Assembly (NCBI GenBank): GCA_003555025.1
Contig: PWHV01000005.1
Span: 42,529-106,528, forward strand
Origin: Methanomassiliicoccaceae archaeon
GTDB taxonomy: Archaea > Thermoplasmatota > Thermoplasmata > Methanomassiliicoccales > Methanomethylophilaceae
Reading direction: 5' to 3'
DNA: 64,000 bases
The notes beneath the pieces were generated by a model. It did not search any database. It was given only the letters and a program-made list of their open reading frames with translations, and was not told the DNA's origin. A program made the translations under genes and the position numbers. Positions 51,187 through 59,764 of this stretch are shown here, in pieces (the first letter of the stretch is position 1; every line of letters starts with the position of its first letter).

Positions 51187-51558
51187 ATGCACGAGGTTTC
51201 GGTGATGACCAGCATCGTTGATGCGGTTCTTAAGGAGCTGGAGAAGCACCAGGTCAGCGGCGTGGAAGAGGTCGAACTGGTCCTGGGGGAGCTCACCAGG
51301 CTCGGCAAGGACCAGATGGAGTTCGCCTACGAGGTGGTCACCTGCGGCACCCCTCTGGAGGGGTCTAAGCTAAACATCATCGAGGAGAGGATAGAGGTGC
51401 GCTGCGCCTTCTGCGGTCACAGCGGCGAGGCGGAGCGCCTTGAGGAGGACGGCTTCCATCACAGCATACCCGTCCTCAGCTGCCCGTCCTGCTCCCAAGC
51501 GTTGGAGGTCCTGAGCGGGCGCAGCTGCGCGGTAAGGTCGGTGAAGGTGCTGGAATGA
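51187..51558 (+). CDS. hypA: Hydrogenase nickel-incorporation protein HypA
   Basis: Nickel chaperone for [NiFe] hydrogenase maturation. 123 aa. The N-terminal MHE (Met1-His2-Glu3) binds nickel, and the zinc site CAFCGHSGE and SCPSCSQ (two CxxC) follows near 78-104. Start at 51187, before which GGGG lies. It overlaps hypD by 4 bases. hypB, C, E and F are not in the window, so the set is split. Confidence 0.94.
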   Translation: MHEVSVMTSIVDAVLKELEKHQVSGVEEVELVLGELTRLGKDQMEFAYEVVTCGTPLEGSKLNIIEERIEVRCAFCGHSGEAERLEEDGFHHSIPVLSCPSCSQALEVLSGRSCAVRSVKVLE

Positions 51559-52634
51559 ATGTGTTCAAGTTCCGTGACGGCGACACCGCCCGAGACATCT
51601 TGGCCTCCATCGCCGAGCAGAAGGTGGAGCTGAGGTTCATGCACGTATGCGGGACCCATCAGGACACCATGGTGCACTTCGGGCTGGAGGAGCTTCTCCG
51701 CAACGTCGGCATAGAGATACGCCAAGGCCCTGGATGCCCTGTCTGCGTCACCACTGGTTCGGAGATCGGCGCCGGCATAGCCCTCGCTGACGCCGGCAAG
51801 GCTGTATGCGTGTTCGGGGACATGCTCAACGTCCCCACCGAGGCCGGCTCTTTGGCCGATGCCCGTTCCCGCGGCGGCGACGTCCGCATCGTCTACTCGG
51901 TACTGGACGCGGTGGAGATGGCCCGCCGCGAGGACAAGGACGTGGTCTTTATGGCCGTCGGCTTCGAGACCACGGCGCCCACCACCGCCGTGCCTCTCAT
52001 CAGAGGGGTGCCGGAGAACTTCAGCGTCTACAGCTGCCACCGCGTCGTGCCCCCGGCGTTGGAGGCGATATTCCAGATGGGGGAGGTCAGCGTGGACGGC
52101 TTCATACAGCCGGGGCACGTCAGCGCCGTGACCGGCACGGAGATGTACGAGCCCTTCTCCGCCAAGTACGGTATGCCTCAGGTGGTGGCAGGCTTCGAGC
52201 CTCTCGACCTGCTCATGGCATGCCATATGCTGGTGCGGCAGATAGCCGAAGGCAGGGCGGAGGTGGAGAACGAGTACCGGCGCCTGGTCAGGAAAGAGGG
52301 CAATCCACGGGCCCGGCAGATGATGGAGAGGGTGTTCGTGGCCGAGGACCGGGCCTGGAGGGGTTTCCCGGTCATACCGTCCAGCGCTCTGGCGCTCCGC
52401 GAGGCCCACGCCTCCCACGACGCCCGGCTGGTCCATGAGGACCTGCTCTCGAACATGCCTGACTTGGACACGGAGAGCGAGGGATGCCGCTGCGGGGAGG
52501 TCCTCAGAGGCATCTTGAGGTCGGAGGAGTGCCCCCTGTTCGGACAGGCCTGCGACCCCCAGCGGCCGATGGGCCCCTGCATGGTCTCGCGCGAGGGCAG
52601 CTGCAACATAGCGTTCCGCTACGGCGGACTGTGA
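51555..52634 (+). CDS. hypD: Hydrogenase maturation protein HypD
   Basis: Scaffold for assembling the Fe(CN)2CO group with HypC. 359 aa. MHVCGTHQDTM near 29 and QGPGCPVCVTT near 57 hold the conserved Cys-rich iron-binding sites; GDMLNVPT and AVGFETTAPTTA near 136 are the thiol-disulfide part; the C-terminus carries the 4Fe-4S cysteines (CRCGEVLRG, CPLFGQACDP, GPCMVSREG). HypC is not adjacent. Confidence 0.95.
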   Translation: MNVFKFRDGDTARDILASIAEQKVELRFMHVCGTHQDTMVHFGLEELLRNVGIEIRQGPGCPVCVTTGSEIGAGIALADAGKAVCVFGDMLNVPTEAGSLADARSRGGDVRIVYSVLDAVEMARREDKDVVFMAVGFETTAPTTAVPLIRGVPENFSVYSCHRVVPPALEAIFQMGEVSVDGFIQPGHVSAVTGTEMYEPFSAKYGMPQVVAGFEPLDLLMACHMLVRQIAEGRAEVENEYRRLVRKEGNPRARQMMERVFVAEDRAWRGFPVIPSSALALREAHASHDARLVHEDLLSNMPDLDTESEGCRCGEVLRGILRSEECPLFGQACDPQRPMGPCMVSREGSCNIAFRYGGL

Positions 52635-52677
52635 GCGCCGCGGTAGAAAATGTGGAAGAGGTTTGCCCCATGCCCGC

Positions 52678-53184
52678 TCACGCTGGGGAAGAGCGCAGCC
52701 CGGCCAGTTTGGAGACCTTCAGCAGCACCGAGGCGAAGAGGACGAAAGCAATCGCGATCACCAGCAGCATCAGGAAGAACAGGAAGTTCTCTCCGAAGGC
52801 CATCCCCAAAGCCGTCTTCCCTGCAATCCACCTGATGAAGATTATGTTGAGGAAGAAGGCCAGCAAGGAGAACGTGAATGCGGCCACCATCTCGCGGTTG
52901 AAAGTTTCGAAGATGCCCGCCTGCTGCATCCTTCCTATCAGCGCATCGCTGCTGCACGCCACCAGTATCACGTAGGCGATCAGCATCGCGGCCAGTATCA
53001 GTATCAGCGGCTGGGTGAAGTTCCCCAGCAGGGCCCTGGCGGCGGCGAAGGTCTCGGCGGTAATCAGCCATAGCACCAAGGCCAGCACGGCAGCGGCTAT
53101 CACGGTCTTCAGATAATTATCCAGCAATTCCTCCTTGGGAGGGATGGGGAGCTTCTCGGCGATGGATTTGATTTCTATATCCAA
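52678..53184 (-). CDS. Four-helix membrane protein, unknown function
   Basis: A 168-aa protein with hydrophobic segments near residues 28-50, 58-80, 98-118 and 128-155. The N-terminal 25 residues are soluble and charged. No recognised family; no motif. The start is a TTG at 53184 because no in-frame ATG exists nearby. TATA-like AAATATATG and TTTATAATA boxes (leftward, about 53196-53222) lie just upstream. Confidence 0.6.
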   Translation of the reverse strand: MDIEIKSIAEKLPIPPKEELLDNYLKTVIAAAVLALVLWLITAETFAAARALLGNFTQPLILILAAMLIAYVILVACSSDALIGRMQQAGIFETFNREMVAAFTFSLLAFFLNIIFIRWIAGKTALGMAFGENFLFFLMLLVIAIAFVLFASVLLKVSKLAGLRSSPA

Positions 53185-53301
53185 TGGACCACCGATGACA
53201 TATATTTACTAGGATATTATAAACACATTGCCCATGAATGCCCTCGGAGCGCCTCGGACACGCCATGGCCCTTTATCAGCCACCAGCGCCATGCGCCCCT
53301 T

Positions 53302-53916
53302 ATGAAGGCCCTCTGCGTCAGCAACGACTCCCGGATGTTCAAGGTTGACGGCAAGGACCTCCCTGTCGACCGCATACCCGGTTTCGAGGAACGCCTGGAG
53401 TCGGCGGGTCTTCCGATTCCCGGATGCGGCGGCGATGACCTCGCCTACAGCGCTTTCGACCGCTTCCGCATGCCGGCCACGGAGATGTTCGGAGGCCGCT
53501 TCACCGAGGTCAGGAACCTGGCGTCAGCGATCTCCGGGGCGGGAATGGCCATCATCAGCGGTAGGTACGGCCTGGTGGGCGAAGAGGACCTCCTGCTCCC
53601 CTACCGGTGCTACGTTGAATCCAGGCAGGACGTCGAGCTGCTCCAGCAGAGGACCGGGTTCATGGAATCGCTGCGGCAGCAGCACGCGCATAATGACGTC
53701 CTGCTGCTGTTCCTGCCCCGGGCGTACCTCGAACATCTGCTGACGCATTGGCAGGGGTCCATGGACCGGATGCTGGTAGTGACCTCGCCGCGGCTGTTCC
53801 CCGAATTGGAGGCGAGGGGCGCGACCTGCCTGCCGCGACGCGGGCCCCGCGTGGGCTCCGCCAACGCAGAAGCCGTGAGAAGGATGGTGAATGGTGGTGC
53901 GGACGCCGGGATTTGA
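53302..53916 (+). CDS. 204-aa protein, possibly DUF6884/YaaA-like
   Basis: Soluble protein. The only family hint is GMAIISGRYGLVGEEDLLLPY near residue 80, which resembles the SGKYGLL-type core of DUF6884/YaaA proteins, linked to DNA-base and peroxide-damage biology elsewhere. The rest is not recognised. A TTATAAAC box lies about 80 bases upstream. Its last 18 bases, including the TGA, lie within the antisense of tRNA-Gly. Confidence 0.55.
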   Translation: MKALCVSNDSRMFKVDGKDLPVDRIPGFEERLESAGLPIPGCGGDDLAYSAFDRFRMPATEMFGGRFTEVRNLASAISGAGMAIISGRYGLVGEEDLLLPYRCYVESRQDVELLQQRTGFMESLRQQHAHNDVLLLFLPRAYLEHLLTHWQGSMDRMLVVTSPRLFPELEARGATCLPRRGPRVGSANAEAVRRMVNGGADAGI

Positions 53917-53970
53917 ACCCGAGTTCTAAGCTTGGCAAGCTCAAGTGATAACCAGCTACACTACGTCCGC
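53899..53970 (-). tRNA. tRNA-Gly (anticodon GCC)
   Basis: A 72-nt cloverleaf. Acceptor GCGGACG/CGTCCGC fully paired; anticodon loop TTGCCAA with anticodon GCC; T arm CGGGTTCAAATCCCG. No intron. Its 3' end overlaps the end of the preceding opposite-strand CDS by 18 bases. Confidence 0.94.
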
Positions 53971-54128
53971 TTCAGTCTGGGTGAACGAATCGCCCAATAT
54001 AAAGTTTATCGTATCGGCTTACGGCGAGGGGAGGCGTTGGCCGCCCGCCCGGAGACATCGGGCGGGGGTAGAAAATAAATGATAGGAGGCGATAGGGGCC
54101 ATCATCAGTATAAGAATCAGTGATCACA

Positions 54129-55535
54129 ATGGATTCAGAATTCAAACCTTTAGGAATAGGCGACAAAGTTCTCAAGGCCATCGAGGAGATGGGATGGAAG
54201 GAGCCAACGCCGATACAAGTGGAGTCGATACCGTACGGCCTCGAGGGCAGGGACATACTCGCCCAGGCGCAGACCGGGACTGGCAAGACCGGTGCCTTCG
54301 GGGGCATAGTGCTCGAGACAGTGGCGGCGCGGGGCCAGAAACCCTCTGCGATCGTGCTGGCGCCCACTCGGGAGCTGGCCATACAGGTCTCGGAGGAGCT
54401 CAGCAACCTCTGCAAGCATTCTGGCCACAGATGCGTGGCCATCTATGGCGGTCAGGACATCGAAAAGCAGTTCCGTGACCTGGAAAAGGGCGTCGACATC
54501 GTGGTGGGTACGCCGGGGAGGGTCAAGGACCACCTGAAGAGGGGCACCCTCGGCCTTGACAGGATCAGGATAGCGATACTCGATGAGGCCGACCGCATGC
54601 TGGACATGGGCTTCATCGAGGACATCGAGGACATCCTGCAACGCACACCCAAGGACCGGCAGACCATGCTCTACTCGGCGACACTGCCCGAGGGCGTCAA
54701 GAAGCTGGCCTATGACTACATGAAAAACCCCAAGGAGATCACCGTCTCCCGCGACGAGATCGTCCTCGAGCTCACCAAGCAGTACTACATTCCCGTGGGG
54801 AGGAGGAACAAGGTCTGGGCCCTCTGCCGCGTCCTCGACGCCGAGAACCCCAAGGCGATAATATTCTGTCACACCAAGCGCATGGTGGACATGCTGGTGG
54901 AGCGCCTGCAGAAACTGGACTACCCGGCGGAGGCCATACACGGCGACATGACCCAGTCCAAGAGGGAAAAGGTCATGCAGACCTTCAAGGCGGGGAAGAT
55001 CGACCTGCTGGTGGCCACGGACGTGGCCGCCCGCGGCCTGGACATCGATGACGTCAACTATGTCATCAACTACGACATCCCCGAGCATCCCGACGTCTAC
55101 GTGCACCGCATCGGCAGGACCGGCCGCGCCGGAAAGGAAGGCACCGCCATCACCTTCGTCACCAACGAGGAGGACTACTACCTGCGCAGCATCATCGCCT
55201 ACACCGACATGGAGATAGAGGAGATGATCCCTCCCACGGTGGAAGGCAAGGAGACGGTGCGCAAGGTCGTAGATTACGACCAGCTGTCGGACATATTCGG
55301 CATGGTCAAGTTCGAGATCAACATCGGTTCCGAGGACGGCGTCAAGAAGAACGAGATCGTGGAGATGATGATACGCGACCTGCGCATCAAGGACCTGGCG
55401 ATAGGCAAGGTGGAAATCGGCGAGGAGACATCCGTCATCGAGGTGCACAAGGACTTCGCCAAGAGGGTGGCCAACGAGATGCGGGAGATCAGCTACAGCG
55501 GCAAAGGACTCAAATCCCGCCCCTTGCAGCGCTGA
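54129..55535 (+). CDS. DEAD-box RNA helicase with DbpA-type RNA-binding domain
   Basis: ATP-dependent RNA helicase, 468 aa. Q motif KEPTPIQVESIP, Walker A AQTGTGKT, Walker B ILDEADRM, SAT (YSATLPEG), TPGRVKDHL, and HRIGRTGRAG in the second RecA domain. The C-terminal ~75 residues (FGMVKFEINIGSEDGVKK ... IGKVEIGEETSVIEVHKDFAKRV) are a DbpA-type RNA-binding domain that in bacteria targets rRNA. It probably acts in ribosome assembly or cold adaptation. ATG 54129 follows GTGATCAC. Confidence 0.94.
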   Translation: MDSEFKPLGIGDKVLKAIEEMGWKEPTPIQVESIPYGLEGRDILAQAQTGTGKTGAFGGIVLETVAARGQKPSAIVLAPTRELAIQVSEELSNLCKHSGHRCVAIYGGQDIEKQFRDLEKGVDIVVGTPGRVKDHLKRGTLGLDRIRIAILDEADRMLDMGFIEDIEDILQRTPKDRQTMLYSATLPEGVKKLAYDYMKNPKEITVSRDEIVLELTKQYYIPVGRRNKVWALCRVLDAENPKAIIFCHTKRMVDMLVERLQKLDYPAEAIHGDMTQSKREKVMQTFKAGKIDLLVATDVAARGLDIDDVNYVINYDIPEHPDVYVHRIGRTGRAGKEGTAITFVTNEEDYYLRSIIAYTDMEIEEMIPPTVEGKETVRKVVDYDQLSDIFGMVKFEINIGSEDGVKKNEIVEMMIRDLRIKDLAIGKVEIGEETSVIEVHKDFAKRVANEMREISYSGKGLKSRPLQR

Positions 55536-55714
55536 CCTAGCGTCCGTTCTCGAAGCGGTCAGATACATCACCGGCCTGAGGGTCGATGCCGCCCGGCTCT
55601 GTTCTCAAGTCAAAGGAGCTTTTTCGCTCCCGGCGGTCCCCGGCCGCTACAGGGCACAGGGCTCTGTGCCACGCCGCCCAGCATCCCATGCCGCTGCGGC
55701 GTGTCTCCGAGAGG

Positions 55715-58324
55715 TCAACGCTCTATGGCGATGAGCAGGTCGTCCACCTGCACGGTGTCGACCTCGCGCCCATGGAGCAGCAGGCTCCTCTCCAGATCCA
55801 CATGCTCCGGCAGCACCGTCAGCACACGGCCGTCCGCCTCCAGCTCCATCCCCCCTTCTGACAATCGCGCGGCCAACTCCCCGGGGTCGCTCTTCTTGAT
55901 GGCCTCCGCCACCTTGCCGGCATCGGACTTGAACTGCGGGCCTATCTTGGCGTGTACGGGCCTGGCCGCCACCACCTTCTCCTCCAGCTCGGCGCTGGCC
56001 GTTATGCTGAGCTCATCAGCCTTCAGCGTGCCGGTGACGTCCCCTTCGTGACCTCGCAGCATCACCGCCCTTTCGCCGACGAGCTCCAGCCGGGATATCC
56101 TGCTGTTCAGGGGAAGCTTGTTGTCGGCCTTCCAGCTGCGCACCGCCGATATGACGCCCCGCATCATCTCCCCCATCGCGACGGCCTCCTCGTCGATCTC
56201 CATGGGCCGGGGGAAGGGGCTGACGTGTATGCTGACGTCCTCCTCGTGCTCGCGGAAGTGGGCCTGGAACGCGTCCTCGGTCACATGGGGCATCAAGGGG
56301 GCGATCATCTTTATCAGGCCCAGGTAAACGGTGTAGAGGGTGTAGCGCACCGCATCGTCGTCGCGGTGCTTGACCATCTCGATGTAATGGTCTGCGAACT
56401 CATGCCAGGCGAAGGACTCCGCATCGCGCATGGCGCGGTCGAAGTGATAACTGTCGTAATGGGCGTCCACCTTGGCTACCGTATCGCTGTAGCGGCTCAG
56501 TATCCAGCGGTCGGCGGCGCTGAGGTCGGCGGGCCTCTCCGGCCTCGAGCCTATCCGGGCGCCGACGAAGTTGCCCATATTGTGCACCTTGTTGGCCAGC
56601 CTCCTGCCCCGCTTCACGTCCTTCTCCCGGAAGGCGTGGTCCACTCCCAGGGAGCAGGTGCAGGCGTAGTAGCGCATGGCGTCGGCGCCGTACTCCTCCA
56701 GGATGGGCATGGGGTCTATCACGTTGCCCAGCGATGAGTGCATAGGGGTGCCGTCCGGGGACATGATGAAACCGTGCACCATGATGTGCTCCCATGGTAT
56801 GGACTGCATCAGCTGCTCCGAGCGGAGCAGCGTGTAGAACGCCCAGGTGCGGATGATGTCATGGGATTGGGGGCGCAGCGACATGGGGAACAGTTTCTCG
56901 AACATCCGCTCGTCGCGCTCCCAGAAGCAGTTGTAGAGCGGGGATCCGGACGAGTCCATCCAGGTGTCGAAGACGTCCTCGCACCCCTTCAGGGCGCCAC
57001 CGCAGGAGGGGCATGAGTCCACCGGGGGGTCGTCCTCGGTGGGGTCAACGTAGCATTGATCCTCCTCGGCGGCGACCACCTCGCCGCAGAGCTCGCACTC
57101 CCATATCGGGATGGGGGTGGCGAATATCCGTTGCCTCGACAGGACCCAGTCCCACTCCAGGGACTCCACCCAATCGCGTAGCCGGATCTTCATGAACTCC
57201 GGGAACCATTCGACCTCATCGGCGCGGGACATGACACGCTCCTTGAAATCCAATGTCCTGAGGAACCACTGGGGGACCTGCAGGTACTCGATGTTCTCGT
57301 GGCAGCGCCAGCACACCGAGAGGTTCTGGTCCTGCCGCTCCTGCTTCTCGAGGAGCCCCTCTCGCTCCAGGTCCTGGAGCACGGCGGCGCGGGCCTCCTG
57401 CACGGACATGCCCTCGTAGGGCCCGGCTATGGCGGTCATCAGGCCGCTCTCATCGATGCCCTTCTCCAACGGCAGGTTGTACTTCATGACCCATTCCAGG
57501 TCCACCTTGTCGCCGATGGTGCAGACCATGACCGTGCCCGTCCCGTACTCGGGGTCGACCTTCTCGTCGGCGATGACCTTCACCCTCTTCCCGTAGAGGG
57601 GGGTGAGCAGCTCCCTGCCCACCAGGTCGCTACGCTCGGCGTCGTCAGGATGGACGGCCACAGTCTGGCAGGTGCAGATGAGCTCCGGCCTGGTGGTGGC
57701 TATCATCACATGGCGGTCATCATCGGCCACCGGGAAGCGGATGTAGTTGAGGTCGGTGACATTGTCGCGGTACTCGACCTCGGCGTCCGCCAGGGCGGTG
57801 ATGCATCGTGGGCACCAGTTGACAGGGTAGTCGCCCTTGTAGGCCAGCCCCATCCGGAGGAGGCGCAGGAACGATATCTGGGTTATGCGACGGTAGTATC
57901 GGCCATCAGTCTGATAATAGATGCTGGGGTCCATGCTCTGGCCGAGTATCTCGAAATGGTGGGTCATCTCGTCTATGAAACCGTTGGCGTACTCGCTGCA
58001 GAGACGGCGGTACTCCGACCGCGGGAGGTCCAGCTTGGTGATGCCGTACTTCTTCTCCACCTTGACCTCGGTGGGGGTGCCGTTCACATCGAAGCACAGC
58101 GGGTAGAACACGTTGTACCCCTTCATGCGGCGGTAGCGGGCGGCGAAGTCTATGAGCGAGTAGCCGGTGGCGTGGCCCAGATGAAGGGAGCCGGAGGTGT
58201 AGCGCGGGGGGTTGTCTATGCTGTAGACGGGTTTTTCGGAGTCGGGGTCGAAGCGGTGAATCCCCCACTCTTTCCATCTCCCCTGCCACTTCCTCTCGGT
58301 GGATATGGAATCGTATTGCGACAT
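55715..58324 (-). CDS. valS: Valyl-tRNA synthetase
   Basis: Class I synthetase, 869 aa. HIGH motif HLGH at 48-51 (SGSLHLGHATGYS); editing domain with ATTRPEL; WCPRC and CELC/CPSC zinc pairs; anticodon-binding DRWILSRYSDTV. The KMSKS loop is eroded to PMHSS (527-531, in DGTPMHSSLGNV), lacking both usual lysines. The rest of the protein is complete. A second valS is not seen in the window. TATAAAAAGG-like sequence at 58339-58350 faces away from it; the start lies close to a divergent AT-rich stretch. Confidence 0.94.
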   Translation of the reverse strand: MSQYDSISTERKWQGRWKEWGIHRFDPDSEKPVYSIDNPPRYTSGSLHLGHATGYSLIDFAARYRRMKGYNVFYPLCFDVNGTPTEVKVEKKYGITKLDLPRSEYRRLCSEYANGFIDEMTHHFEILGQSMDPSIYYQTDGRYYRRITQISFLRLLRMGLAYKGDYPVNWCPRCITALADAEVEYRDNVTDLNYIRFPVADDDRHVMIATTRPELICTCQTVAVHPDDAERSDLVGRELLTPLYGKRVKVIADEKVDPEYGTGTVMVCTIGDKVDLEWVMKYNLPLEKGIDESGLMTAIAGPYEGMSVQEARAAVLQDLEREGLLEKQERQDQNLSVCWRCHENIEYLQVPQWFLRTLDFKERVMSRADEVEWFPEFMKIRLRDWVESLEWDWVLSRQRIFATPIPIWECELCGEVVAAEEDQCYVDPTEDDPPVDSCPSCGGALKGCEDVFDTWMDSSGSPLYNCFWERDERMFEKLFPMSLRPQSHDIIRTWAFYTLLRSEQLMQSIPWEHIMVHGFIMSPDGTPMHSSLGNVIDPMPILEEYGADAMRYYACTCSLGVDHAFREKDVKRGRRLANKVHNMGNFVGARIGSRPERPADLSAADRWILSRYSDTVAKVDAHYDSYHFDRAMRDAESFAWHEFADHYIEMVKHRDDDAVRYTLYTVYLGLIKMIAPLMPHVTEDAFQAHFREHEEDVSIHVSPFPRPMEIDEEAVAMGEMMRGVISAVRSWKADNKLPLNSRISRLELVGERAVMLRGHEGDVTGTLKADELSITASAELEEKVVAARPVHAKIGPQFKSDAGKVAEAIKKSDPGELAARLSEGGMELEADGRVLTVLPEHVDLERSLLLHGREVDTVQVDDLLIAIER

Positions 58325-58368
58325 GTCGTTCTGGAGAATATAAAAAGGGTTAAAAAAGGTTGTGAGGG

Positions 58369-59553
58369 TCAGCGCATCGGCCGCTTGCGGGGGTCGTCGC
58401 GCTGCTCCTTGGCATCGCTCACCATGCCCATGAGCTTCTTCATCAGCTCCTCGGTGGTCCTCACCAGGTCCCAGTCCACCGCCTTGGCGCGAAACAGTCT
58501 CCCTCCGGCGGTCAGCCGGCCGGATATGCTGTACTTCGCCGTGGCGCCCTCGGAGTTGTACTTGGACACGTGCATCACGAAGGTGTTGGGGGTGAAGATC
58601 TTGGCTACCTTGCTAAGCTCGTTGCCGATCTCCTTGTCCAGGGTGGGCATGTGGTAGCGGTCCTCGTCCTCAAGGCCGGTTATCTGCACGAAGACCACCT
58701 CCCTCTCGCGGCAGGCGGCCATCAGCTCGATGATGTCGTAGCGGGTGATTATCCCCACCAGCTTGTCGTCCTCCGTCACCGGCAGGGTGGAGATGTCGTT
58801 GTCCGCCATGATGGATGATGCCATTCCGAGGTCGTCCTCCCAATCGATGGTGAAGGGGTCCTCCACGCACAGCGAACCCACCTCGAGCTCCACCGGCGCC
58901 TTGACCCCGGTGAGCTCGCCCACGGTCTGGCGGCTCTTCTCGCGGTAGTTGTAGTTGATGACCTCCTTCATGCCGATTATGCCGTGGACCTGCTTGTTGT
59001 CGTCCAGCACCGGTATGGTGCGGACGTCCAGGCGCCTCATGATGTCCAATGCGTCCTCGAGCCTGTCACCCGGGCGGACGTACTCCACCACATCGCTCAT
59101 GATCTCCCAGACCTTGATCTCCTTGAGATGACGGATGGTGGAAACCCACTTGACCAGGTCGGCGCGGGATATTATCCCTATCACGCGGTTGCCCTTGATG
59201 ACCGGCAGCTGCCGGGCGTTGCTGGACATCATGTGCTCCGCCACTTCGGTCAAAGGCGTATCCAATGATATCGTGGGCACATTGTCCATCAGGGTCCTGG
59301 CCTTGGTCTCCAGGGAGAGGTTCTTCCTCTTCATGATCGTGCCGTACGACACCATCCCCTGGAACTTCCCCCCCTCGACGACGGGTATCTCGTGCAGCTT
59401 CAACGAACGCATGAGCGACAGCAGGTCGACCAGTTCGTCCTCCGGCGACACCGAGTCAAAATCATCGTCCATGTTCTCTTCAACCGTCTGGGAGTCGATC
59501 TGCGAGCGCAGGATCGACATTTGCTTAAGGTCCTCTAGATCCATGGCTCCCAT
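58369..59553 (-). CDS. Four-CBS-domain protein with C-terminal domain
   Basis: About 394 aa. Four CBS motifs in tandem: MDDDFDSVSPEDELVDLLSLM; MDNVPTISLDTPLTEVAEHM; MSDVVEYVRPGDRLEDALDIM; and VEDPFTIDWEDDLGMASSIM, each followed by an I-G-I-I-x-R-x-D-type end. CBS pairs bind adenosine nucleotides, so it probably senses energy charge. The C-terminal ~115 residues look like a ferredoxin-like RNA- or ligand-binding domain (VFVQITGLEDEDRYHMPTL). The start at 59553 is likely leaderless. No enzyme domain is attached. Confidence 0.88.
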   Translation of the reverse strand: MGAMDLEDLKQMSILRSQIDSQTVEENMDDDFDSVSPEDELVDLLSLMRSLKLHEIPVVEGGKFQGMVSYGTIMKRKNLSLETKARTLMDNVPTISLDTPLTEVAEHMMSSNARQLPVIKGNRVIGIISRADLVKWVSTIRHLKEIKVWEIMSDVVEYVRPGDRLEDALDIMRRLDVRTIPVLDDNKQVHGIIGMKEVINYNYREKSRQTVGELTGVKAPVELEVGSLCVEDPFTIDWEDDLGMASSIMADNDISTLPVTEDDKLVGIITRYDIIELMAACREREVVFVQITGLEDEDRYHMPTLDKEIGNELSKVAKIFTPNTFVMHVSKYNSEGATAKYSISGRLTAGGRLFRAKAVDWDLVRTTEELMKKLMGMVSDAKEQRDDPRKRPMR

Positions 59554-59723
59554 CTTATAACACCACTCTGTTGTCTTATTCTCTCTCCTTGTTCTTAACG
59601 CTAATGGGCGGAGGGGCCATTTTCGCGCCGTCATCCCCGGCCGCCCTCGGACCCCATCCGCCGCGAGGGCGGAAAGGGGCGGCGCCGAAGAGCTTGACGA
59701 AGGGTTTATTTATGAGTTGTTTA

Positions 59724-59758
59724 CAGTAATCCGTATACTGGATACTGCATTCGTATAC
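59724..59758. promoter_or_regulatory. Imperfect 24-base dyad and repeated CGTATAC between glyS and the CBS gene
   Basis: At 59724-59747 arms CAGTA and TACTG flank a central GTATAC; 18 of 24 positions are self-complementary. CGTATAC recurs exactly 20 bases later (59732-59738 and 59752-59758), two helical turns apart. It lies just after the glyS stop and 170 bases before the CBS start (leftward). A TATA-like CATAAATAAA lies at about 59706-59715. It may be an operator for the CBS gene. Confidence 0.4.
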
Positions 59759-59764
59759 AATGCC

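Noticed and set aside
53234..53304. A 23-codon open frame whose TGA overlaps the ATG at 53302
   Set aside because: The ATGA overlap is tempting as a leader peptide, but there is no ribosome site and no motif; chance is likely.
54150..55571. A 473-codon open frame antisense to the DEAD-box helicase
   Set aside because: Low-complexity acidic/His-rich translation. All helicase motifs are on the plus strand.
55610..55640. Hairpin GGAGC-TTTTTC-GCTCC as a terminator
   Set aside because: The stem is only 5 bp and there is no T-run after it, so it is not a convincing archaeal terminator.
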